From assembly GCA_035390885.1 (NCBI GenBank), contig DAOOUW010000026.1:1-32915 (forward strand): a DNA stretch of 32,915 nucleotides. Direction: 5' to 3'. Positions 23,188 through 30,534 of the stretch are shown one piece after another (the first letter of the stretch is position 1; each line of letters begins with the position of its first letter). The translations under genes and the position numbers were made by a program. The DNA is from JAOAFT01 sp035390885 (GTDB lineage Bacteria > Bacteroidota > Ignavibacteria > UBA10030). The notes below the pieces were generated by a model. It was not told where the DNA came from, searched no databases, and saw only the letters and a list, made by a program, of their open reading frames with translations.

Positions 23188-26130
23188 TTATAATTCCAAC
23201 TTTGCACCAACCCGAATTTGCCGTGGAGAGCCGTAATTCACGAATCCATTTTGTCGGAATTGGTGTTGATTATTTTCGAGATTGATTATTTTATACAAAT
23301 CAACGTACGTTTGACCATACGTTTCAACTGTTCCACTGCTTGCCGTAGGATCGCTCAACCAGCCGTCCTCGTACGCATTCCCAGTTCGATAATAAACGTT
23401 GATAACGTTCTTGGTATTGAGCAAGTTTTGCACATAGACATAAACGTTGACATCTGCAAATCCCAACGAGAATGTTTTATCTACTCGTAAATCAAGTTGA
23501 TAAACCCACGGAGTCGTCGAGCTGTTTATTGGCTCCAATGGAAATCTTGTTCGGGCATCAAGATCATGCAGAAGATTTCCCAGATCTACTGCTTGCTGTC
23601 CACCGCTCCCGGTTGCATGGGTGTAGGGGTGACCTGAGTTAAACGTGAAGAGCAGATTCGCGCCAAGTTGCTCCAAAATCGGTCCGCCATCATTCTTTCC
23701 CCAATGATAATCGAGAGAGATCGATCCTCGATGAGCTTGAGCGTAATCGAGCGGCACGACCATACTCGGCGGCGTTCCACCAGTATTCAACAAGGAAATC
23801 GTCCCATTTGCATAAGAATTTGTTCCACGCGCATCCTGCAGCGTGTAATTGACCTGGGCTTGCAAGCGTTCAGTGCGGCGGAGACGTAGTGTAAATTCCA
23901 CACCAAGGACATTTTCAAAATCGCCATTCACATATGCGAAATAGGAACTCACGGGCGATGTAGCTGGCTGTGGAAAATATGCCGCCTGTAATTGTCCTTG
24001 AATATTTTTGTAGAAACCTGTTATATCAAAGGCTAAAGCATCCGTTAGCTGCTGTGAAAAACCAACTTCATACTGTGTCGTCTTCACTGGATCTACATTA
24101 TATCCAATGGGATTCGGGAAGAAATGTCCACCCTGTAAAATATAAACAGCAAAAGCCCGCGAACGATAGAGACTGTACAACGGAGGTGCTTGCACAAATT
24201 TACCATATTGAAGATGGAAAACCGTTCTGTCGGACGCCGGGAAAGAGAAACCAAGACGAGGAGAAAAATAATTCTTTACCCGTCCCGATTTTATGTTGTC
24301 CAATGTAAATTGAGACGCATTATATCCAATTTCATAAACATTATCAAAGACCCATCCATCGAGGTTCATAATATCCCATCGAATTCCAGCATTGACAATA
24401 ATATCTTCGAATTCCATTTTATCGTTAATGTATGCTGCGCCAAAATATGGATGCTTCGGAGCGTCAAGCCCACTACTTACAGGATTTCCAAATTCATCGA
24501 ACCCATAATTATTAACCTGGCTTAATGCTCGTAAAATACGGGCATATTCTTGAGCATCTCTGGCAGCATCAATATTCGAAATCACACCAGGGTATACTGT
24601 CGTTGGATCTATATCGTAATGCGAAATACTCCAATACTCAAACGATCCACCTATCTTTAGTTCATGATTCTCGATTTGCGATGTAAAAGCAAGTGAACCG
24701 CTTGCATTGGTTTGCTTATCTTTCGAGAATAGAGCAAGAGTAGCTCCCGGCCTTCGGAATTCGAACCCATTGAGATTATACAAATTCGGAGCTTGCGTTA
24801 ACGTAACAAACTGCCACCCATAGGCCGCAGCCGCAACGCTGTCCTGATATTTGATAACATCATCTCCAAAGTTTGGATCATAAGATTTATTCCTGCGGTC
24901 AACATATCCAAGATTTAATTCCAAAAAAGTCTTTTGAGAAATAAAATAATTGACCTTTCCGCTCAACAGTAAGTTACTGTTATCCCCGACAGGAACACGA
25001 GCAAGGTCAAAGAGATTACGAACAAGGTTATTGTTAGAATTCCGCGACCGTGTAAAACCGCCTGCTAAACGAATCTGCAAAGGATGGAGGTCAATTGAAA
25101 TTGTAGCATTGCCTGAATATCGATTATTCAGTCTTCCCGGCACATTCCCTGCATCCCATTTCAATAATGCAGAATCTCCTTTTATACCTCCGCTTAATCC
25201 ATTATCGATTAAGTAACCAAAATCTCCACCCGACCAGAACCAGATATCTCGATCGCGCTGAAATTGATTTTCAAATGCGCCAAAGAATTTAATGTGAGAA
25301 GATACTGGCAATCCCAGGGTTACGATATAATCAGAATACCCATACGAGTATGTATCCAAAAACTTTTTACCTGGATAATTCCCAAAGTTATCAGTCTCGG
25401 CTTGGACTGTAAACTCAACATTGGATCCGGCAGTCTTAAATGTTTGAGAAACAATTCCAGCATTTGCACCGCCAAATTCCGCGCTATATCCACCGGCTTG
25501 TACGCTAACCTCTTCGAGCGCTTCCGGAATGACTGTTACAAGGCTGCCGTTATAGCCGTATCGTGCATTGCTGCCTACAATGTCTTTTACATTTGTACCT
25601 TCAACAACATATCCAACTTCATCGGTACGACTGCCGCGGATATACAGGGTTCCATTTTGAACAACAACTCCAGCCTGCAGTCCAACATATCCTTGTAAGC
25701 CACGTACCGGGAGTTTCTCAATTTCCTCAGAGGTTTGCAGACGCACTGCATTGGTAGCGCTCTTTTCAATTAAAGGACGCTCCGCAATAACTGTAACTTC
25801 TTTTGTCTGCACTGCCGAACTGGAAAGCTGAACATTCAATTCTCGAGTCAATCCAGCGAGAACTTTTATTCCTTGAATTGTGGTTGATTGATATCCAATG
25901 TACGATACTTTTACATCATACGTACCGGCAGGCACATTGAGGATTACATAATTACCATCGACATCCGTGGATGAACCATACGCAGTTCCCATCAAAATAA
26001 CTGTGGCGCCAACTAGTGGCTCTTTTGTCTCTTGATCCGTTACAACGCCCGATATTTTCCCGTACTGGGCAAAGACAAGTGTTGTGCACAAAGTTACCAT
26101 CAAGAGAACGACAATACTTATTCTTCTCAT
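23188..26130 (-). CDS. TonB-dependent outer-membrane receptor with carboxypeptidase-regulatory domain
   Basis: Signal peptide, then a CarboxypepD_reg-like domain (KISGVVTDQETKEPLVGATV, ~24-105), a plug (LPVRGLQGYVGLQAGVVVQN, with LYIRGSR and EVSVQAGGYSAEFGGANAG, ~130-235) and a long barrel ending RQIRVGAKLEL. At 980 residues it is the size of SusC-type importers, but no SusD-like gene accompanies it; the small lipoprotein upstream occupies that position. It uses TonB energy to import a ligand too large for porins. The substrate cannot be told. Confidence 0.93.
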   Translation of the reverse strand: MRRISIVVLLMVTLCTTLVFAQYGKISGVVTDQETKEPLVGATVILMGTAYGSSTDVDGNYVILNVPAGTYDVKVSYIGYQSTTIQGIKVLAGLTRELNVQLSSSAVQTKEVTVIAERPLIEKSATNAVRLQTSEEIEKLPVRGLQGYVGLQAGVVVQNGTLYIRGSRTDEVGYVVEGTNVKDIVGSNARYGYNGSLVTVIPEALEEVSVQAGGYSAEFGGANAGIVSQTFKTAGSNVEFTVQAETDNFGNYPGKKFLDTYSYGYSDYIVTLGLPVSSHIKFFGAFENQFQRDRDIWFWSGGDFGYLIDNGLSGGIKGDSALLKWDAGNVPGRLNNRYSGNATISIDLHPLQIRLAGGFTRSRNSNNNLVRNLFDLARVPVGDNSNLLLSGKVNYFISQKTFLELNLGYVDRRNKSYDPNFGDDVIKYQDSVAAAAYGWQFVTLTQAPNLYNLNGFEFRRPGATLALFSKDKQTNASGSLAFTSQIENHELKIGGSFEYWSISHYDIDPTTVYPGVISNIDAARDAQEYARILRALSQVNNYGFDEFGNPVSSGLDAPKHPYFGAAYINDKMEFEDIIVNAGIRWDIMNLDGWVFDNVYEIGYNASQFTLDNIKSGRVKNYFSPRLGFSFPASDRTVFHLQYGKFVQAPPLYSLYRSRAFAVYILQGGHFFPNPIGYNVDPVKTTQYEVGFSQQLTDALAFDITGFYKNIQGQLQAAYFPQPATSPVSSYFAYVNGDFENVLGVEFTLRLRRTERLQAQVNYTLQDARGTNSYANGTISLLNTGGTPPSMVVPLDYAQAHRGSISLDYHWGKNDGGPILEQLGANLLFTFNSGHPYTHATGSGGQQAVDLGNLLHDLDARTRFPLEPINSSTTPWVYQLDLRVDKTFSLGFADVNVYVYVQNLLNTKNVINVYYRTGNAYEDGWLSDPTASSGTVETYGQTYVDLYKIINLENNQHQFRQNGFVNYGSPRQIRVGAKLEL

Positions 26131-26146
26131 GTTATCCTCCTTTACC

Positions 26147-26839
26147 TTAATCTTCCTTAATCACTTTGGCTGCTTTTGATGAACCAGAACCAAAGAGAAC
26201 AACTGTGTAACGACCTTGTGATGTACCAACGGTACCTTGAGCCAGAGTACTATTCGTTGTAGCATCAACAATAGTATATTGTGGGGCCACGCTTACCGTA
26301 TCATACGCTGAAGCATTTCCATACTGAACGGTACCTGTAGACTTTGTTACAGCTCCAGCTACAAGTTGCATTTTCGCATTTACATCAGAATAATTGACAA
26401 ATCGAACTAATGCTTTATCAGGTACATATTGCACATTTCCATCGTATGTTGTATGAGAACGGATGAATTGGTAGTCGAGCTTTGTCATACCTGAACCTGG
26501 CTCATAATTACAGATGAACATTCCCTTCACGTCTTGTGGAAAAGATACTGTTGGCGTGTCGACGCTTGCATTGCCATTATACTGAAATTTCAATTTCCGG
26601 TTCCCTGCAGGTAAGCTTAGAAATTCTGACTCTCCAGCCGCAGGAAGCGTCGCAGCAACTGAACCATCAACTGAAATTTGAAGATTATCTGAGCCGCTCG
26701 ACAAGTATACAAATTTCGTTAGCGTTCGGAGATCCACTGTGCTCACATTGGGATTATCCACGTCAACACAGCTAACGAAAACAAAGACTGCAAGTACGCT
26801 CAGCACACTTGCAAGTCTACTCTTTAAGGAAAGTTTCAT
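26147..26839 (-). CDS. DUF4397-like lipoprotein
   Basis: The N-terminus has a lipoprotein signal with lipobox VFVSC (Cys24). The body resembles DUF4397: KFVYLSSGSDNLQISVDGSV, LSLPAGNRKLKFQYNG and LVRFVNYSDV. Such proteins are cell-envelope lipoproteins of unknown function. It is the first gene of the operon, 16 bases before the receptor, with GGAGGAG before the ATG, and could be a surface partner of the receptor. Confidence 0.82.
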   Translation of the reverse strand: MKLSLKSRLASVLSVLAVFVFVSCVDVDNPNVSTVDLRTLTKFVYLSSGSDNLQISVDGSVAATLPAAGESEFLSLPAGNRKLKFQYNGNASVDTPTVSFPQDVKGMFICNYEPGSGMTKLDYQFIRSHTTYDGNVQYVPDKALVRFVNYSDVNAKMQLVAGAVTKSTGTVQYGNASAYDTVSVAPQYTIVDATTNSTLAQGTVGTSQGRYTVVLFGSGSSKAAKVIKED

Positions 26840-26854
26840 AGCTCCTCCATTTTG

Positions 26855-26874
26855 ATTGGTTTATTACTACCAAT
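26855..26874. promoter_or_regulatory. Inverted repeat in the operon leader
   Basis: ATTGGT-8-ACCAAT, lying about 16-35 bases upstream of the DUF4397 start codon. In the RNA it would form a 6-base hairpin next to the ribosome binding site. Confidence 0.35.
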
Positions 26875-27027
26875 GTTTATTACTTATACAACTTCAAATA
26901 TTATAAATCAGAGAATACAATGCCTTCATATCGAAATGAATATATTATATAAAGGTGGAATTCTCTGGTTAGATATTTTATTGGATCGGATGAATCAAAA
27001 ATCTATCCCAAATTTTCTCTTTCTCAC

Positions 27028-27045
27028 GCGCACAAATTTGTGCGC
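27028..27045. promoter_or_regulatory. Perfect 18-base palindrome GCGCACAAATTTGTGCGC
   Basis: The palindrome is flanked by TTTCTC on the left and GAGAAA on the right, which extends the symmetry imperfectly. It lies in the ~270-base leader between the promoter at 27116-27144 and the first gene. It could be a protein-binding site or an RNA hairpin; no T-run follows on either strand, so it is not a simple terminator. Confidence 0.6.
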
Positions 27046-27090
27046 CCCCGCGCGAGAAACGTTCTACGAACCTCCTTCTCTTGACTGTTA

Positions 27091-27116
27091 TCGTTTCCCT
27101 TCATTTATGGAAACGA
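27091..27116. promoter_or_regulatory. Operator-like inverted repeat at the transcription start
   Basis: TCGTTTCC (27091-27098) and GGAAACGA (27109-27116) form a perfect 8-base inverted repeat with a 10-base spacer. One half-site touches the -10 box at 27116-27121, so a bound repressor would block initiation. Confidence 0.6.
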
Positions 27117-27144
27117 ATATATCGTTTGTTGTTATTTTTGTCAA
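27116..27144 (-). promoter_or_regulatory. Strong promoter of the lipoprotein-receptor-T9SS cargo operon
   Basis: On the minus strand TTGACA (27139-27144), 17 bases, TATATT (27116-27121). This is the nearest to consensus of any promoter in the window. It implies a leader of about 270 bases. Confidence 0.75.
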
Positions 27145-27196
27145 GCGTTTTTTTGGAATTTCTTATTTTTTTCTTTGCATCGAATAAGAAACAACC

Positions 27197-27775
27197 TCAT
27201 TCATCGCCCCAAAATTGAGCAGAGTTCGATTGTGCATCTTTGGAAAAAAGAAGTTTTATATCAATAAAAAGAAAATATAGACCTATTCCGATGCCTACAA
27301 CGCAGGCTCCTACTCCAATAATATTAACGATCGCTCCAATAATCTCTGCATCCTCCATCATTCCGAGTTCTGAAAATATCCAATGCCAATCATGGATAGA
27401 ATTCCGAGAAATTAACGGCAACTGTTGGTAAGGCGCATCCGCAATATAAATAGAGGAATTGATTATGCTATGTCCAGTCCAATATAATGTAAACGGTAGA
27501 GACCGAAGTGAATTTTTCGCAAACACTACAACCGCCGCCACAGGAATGATTATCTGCAAAAGCGTGCCGCCGAGGAAATGAACCATTCGACCAAAGAGCG
27601 CAAACACGGCGTGTCCAGCTTCGTGAATAAATAAATCAATCGTATCGATCACCCACAACACAAACGGCAAATGCATTCGGCCTGCCGGCGTTTGATAATC
27701 CGTCGCCATAAAAATTGTAAATCTGATTAAGAAATAGATGAGAATGGCGTAAACTATTACCTTAACGTATTTCAT
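27197..27775 (-). CDS. HEAGH-motif membrane protein, M50-like putative metalloprotease
   Basis: A 192-residue protein with ~4 membrane segments (VKVIVYAILIYFLIRFTIFM, the helix holding the motif, IIIPVAAVVVFA, IGAIVNIIGVGACVVGIGIG). FIHEAGHAVFALFG gives the zinc motif HExxH with H51, E52, H55 within or near a membrane segment, as in site-2-type peptidases. The usual second M50 motif (NxxPxxxxDG) is not seen, so a third metal ligand is unassigned and activity is not certain. It starts 8 bases after the NFACT gene. Confidence 0.72.
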   Translation of the reverse strand: MKYVKVIVYAILIYFLIRFTIFMATDYQTPAGRMHLPFVLWVIDTIDLFIHEAGHAVFALFGRMVHFLGGTLLQIIIPVAAVVVFAKNSLRSLPFTLYWTGHSIINSSIYIADAPYQQLPLISRNSIHDWHWIFSELGMMEDAEIIGAIVNIIGVGACVVGIGIGLYFLFIDIKLLFSKDAQSNSAQFWGDE

Positions 27776-27783
27776 CGTTATAC

Positions 27784-29466
27784 TTATTCCTGATTTTCGT
27801 TCTTCTGTTCGTTCGGTAAGCGTGGTTCTACAAAAAGAGTTTCCTCACGTTCAACAATGACTGTGCCAGGCGGCGCGCCTTTTTGCTTCCGCACGTATTT
27901 CCCTTTGCACATCGATACAGGAACCATCGAGGCTTTTTTCATTTTACTATAATAAGCTGCTATTGCCGCCGCTTCTTCAATCGCCTTGCGAGAAACTTCT
28001 CCTTTTCCGCTGTGCGCTTTTAAAACAACATGCGATCCTCCAACTCCACGGACATGGAACCATAAATCATCCTTACCGGTATATCGAGTTGTCAAAAGAT
28101 CGTTATTCTCACTGCTCTTCCCAGCATATACTTTGAATCCTCCACTCACTGTGAAAACACGAAAAGGTATTCGTTCTTCTCGAGCCTCTTCCTTCTTGGA
28201 CTGAATCCGAATTCCAAGTGAAGCCAGCACAGAGCCATACTCGTTTACAAATTCCTCACCATCTGAGGATTGCTCAAGAGTCTCCTTATACTTTAATAGC
28301 TCTTCCTTCCGTTTATGTAATTCTTCTTCTCGAGCGCCTATCTCAACAAGCGTCTGTTTCGCTTTCCGCGCTCGATGGAAGTATCTCTCCGCATTTTTTG
28401 ACGGGGTAAGATGAGGATCGAGTGAAATAGTAACTTCTCGCTTACCTTCCGAAAGTGTATCTTCCACTATAATTTGCGAATCGCCTTTTGAAATTGTATT
28501 GAGATAGGTGAGAATTAACGTACCGAATCGCTCAAGTTGATCAGGCGAAGATGTCTTCGATCGCTGCTCTTCGAGTGCGGCAAGAGTTTTCTCAGTCTGT
28601 TTTAAAATATTTTCAATTTGATGAAGTAGCGCTTTCCTCCTCTCTTCGAGTTGCAGATTGTACCGAGAACGAGAAAGATACGTGCGAATTGCTTCCGACA
28701 CAGTATCGAAACACTGACAGGGATTGTTTTCATACAATCGAAGGGGTATGAGAGAAAAACAGAGTGGATTAGCTTCTTGAAAATATATTCGAGGCGATGG
28801 ATGCTCTATGAGTTCCTCTTGAATTTCAATGAGCGCATTTTGAAGTCGAGCGCGTTCATCCGATGAAAGTTGATTTGGTTGAATTGATTCCTGAATGCCT
28901 GTACGGAAGAGCGCTTCCCGCACGACCAGCGACCCAAGAGCGGGAAACTGTTCCTTTATCACTTTGAAAATCATTTCTGATTCATTTCCATTCGACAACG
29001 TAATATCCCTTTTAATAGAAGGCGCATTCTCTAAAACTGCTGCTCCTTTATATTCCTTTGAAATCATCTCATCTTTGCGCAGGAACGCATCCACAATTGT
29101 ATTCTCCGCTTGCACTAAAAGCACATTTGCTTTCGAGCCAAAGAGCTGAATAACAAGACGCATCCCGTTCGATAACGAGCAAACAACTTCACGACTTCCA
29201 TTGACAAGATCAATCGAGCGAAGTATCGAACCATAAGAATCCGTTAAAAGATCAACCGTATTCTTTCGCGCTCGCGCCACATTTGGTTTCCAGATCAGAG
29301 CGTTACGGCTCGGTTCACAATACACAAGAATTGCCGATGGCGTTTCTTGAAATGAAATCGTTAGCGTGTTACGTTCCTGTGAATAGATTTCTTCTATCGT
29401 TTTTCCAGAAAAAGTTTTCCTTAACTCCTTTATAAGAGCCCACAGCGTGTAATAATTGTTGACCAT
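27784..29466 (-). CDS. NFACT/RqcH-family protein
   Basis: Order of parts: an NFACT-N domain (~1-250), a helical middle with coiled coils (~260-420, ERRKALLHQIENILKQTEKT), and a conserved NFACT-R domain at ~450-550 with DLWFHVRGVGGSHVVLKA, AAAIAAYYSKMKKASMVPV and KYVRKQKGAPPGTVIV. RqcH binds obstructed 50S subunits and recruits tRNA-Ala to add C-terminal alanine tails. The DR pair in NFACT-N that RqcH needs for tRNA binding is not evident: the corresponding strand reads NGSREVVCSL. Quality-control activity is thus uncertain. Length 560 is typical. Confidence 0.88.
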   Translation of the reverse strand: MVNNYYTLWALIKELRKTFSGKTIEEIYSQERNTLTISFQETPSAILVYCEPSRNALIWKPNVARARKNTVDLLTDSYGSILRSIDLVNGSREVVCSLSNGMRLVIQLFGSKANVLLVQAENTIVDAFLRKDEMISKEYKGAAVLENAPSIKRDITLSNGNESEMIFKVIKEQFPALGSLVVREALFRTGIQESIQPNQLSSDERARLQNALIEIQEELIEHPSPRIYFQEANPLCFSLIPLRLYENNPCQCFDTVSEAIRTYLSRSRYNLQLEERRKALLHQIENILKQTEKTLAALEEQRSKTSSPDQLERFGTLILTYLNTISKGDSQIIVEDTLSEGKREVTISLDPHLTPSKNAERYFHRARKAKQTLVEIGAREEELHKRKEELLKYKETLEQSSDGEEFVNEYGSVLASLGIRIQSKKEEAREERIPFRVFTVSGGFKVYAGKSSENNDLLTTRYTGKDDLWFHVRGVGGSHVVLKAHSGKGEVSRKAIEEAAAIAAYYSKMKKASMVPVSMCKGKYVRKQKGAPPGTVIVEREETLFVEPRLPNEQKNENQE

Positions 29467-29547
29467 AGCGCTTCAACTTCAATAAATTTGTAAGTAGAAG
29501 CAATGACTACCCCAAAAATCTTTTCGATTGCGTACGATCTTCTTTCC

Positions 29548-29576
29548 TTGCATTCGAGCGCCTCCATTGATATATT
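29548..29576 (+). promoter_or_regulatory. Promoter of the hydrolase-peptidase operon
   Basis: TTGCAT (29548-29553), 17 bases, TATATT (29571-29576). The predicted start near 29583 excludes the in-frame ATG at 29503 and points to the start at 29605. Confidence 0.65.
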
Positions 29577-29604
29577 GTTTGAAAGGAAAAAATGGTTTTT
29601 AATA

Positions 29605-30510
29605 ATGAACATTCTGATTGATCTACTCATTCTTTCGGTACTGTTTCTCATTCAAGCTTCGCTTGTCTTGCTGGTTACGGGCCCTCTTCTTTTACTGAAG
29701 CCGACGCGCCGCACAAAAAAATGGTATGCAGAGCGAACCAATCTTCTCGATCCTGCCGATGCACAGCTTCCTTATGAATCGATTACTTTTGAAACGTTCG
29801 ATGGATTCAAACTCAACGGCTGGCTCATCCTTCATCCTCAGCCAAAAGCAACTGTCTTTTATCTCCACGGCGTTGGCGATTGTAAAATAGGCGGACTTCC
29901 GTTTGCCCAGCATTTCTATAATAAAGGATTCAACGTACTGTTGTTCGATTTGCGAGCTCACGGTGAAAGTGAGGGCGATTACTGCACGTATGGATTCTAT
30001 GAAAAGTACGATGTCGCTTCCGCAATCAATTACCTTGAGACGCGGAACGATCACAAATTTGGGAAGATTGGACTCTTTGGAACTTCGATGGGCGGTGCAA
30101 TTGCAATTCAGGCGGCTGCATTTGACAAACGTATTGGTGCAATTGCATCGGAAGGAAGTTTTACTGCCCTACGAACAATTTTTGTCGATTATCAAAAACG
30201 AATTATAAAACTTCCATGGCATTTTTTACGAAACATTGCACTTGCACAATCTCAACAATTAGCAAATTTCAAAGCGCGACTTGTCGCTCCGCTTGAGGAT
30301 ATTAAACGCGTTCATTGTCCTGTTCTTATCGCTCACGGCAAAAATGATACTCTCATTAAGTCAGAGTATGCGCTTATGCTTTACGATGCCGCAAACGAAC
30401 CAAAACAACTCGTGCTTGTTGAGAACGCAAATCATAGCGATGTATGGGAAGTCGGCGGAAAAGAGTACGCCGAAACTTTATCATCGTTCTTCGAACGCTA
30501 TCTTACATAA
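29605..30510 (+). CDS. Alpha/beta hydrolase with N-terminal membrane anchor
   Basis: After a hydrophobic N-terminus (LIDLLILSVLFLIQASLVLL) comes an alpha/beta hydrolase fold: LHGVGD oxyanion region, GLFGTSMGG nucleophile elbow, HGKNDTLI (acid) and NANHSDVW (histidine). The family includes esterases, lipases and acyl-transferases; the substrate is unknown. The start at 29605 is chosen because the promoter at 29548-29576 lies just upstream, although its ribosome binding site is weak: AAGGA (29583-29587) sits before a different ATG at 29592 that opens a 9-codon frame overlapping this start. The M28 peptidase gene follows 24 bases later. Confidence 0.85.
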   Translation: MNILIDLLILSVLFLIQASLVLLVTGPLLLLKPTRRTKKWYAERTNLLDPADAQLPYESITFETFDGFKLNGWLILHPQPKATVFYLHGVGDCKIGGLPFAQHFYNKGFNVLLFDLRAHGESEGDYCTYGFYEKYDVASAINYLETRNDHKFGKIGLFGTSMGGAIAIQAAAFDKRIGAIASEGSFTALRTIFVDYQKRIIKLPWHFLRNIALAQSQQLANFKARLVAPLEDIKRVHCPVLIAHGKNDTLIKSEYALMLYDAANEPKQLVLVENANHSDVWEVGGKEYAETLSSFFERYLT

Positions 30511-30534
30511 ATCAATTTTTGAAGCGATTGCTCC

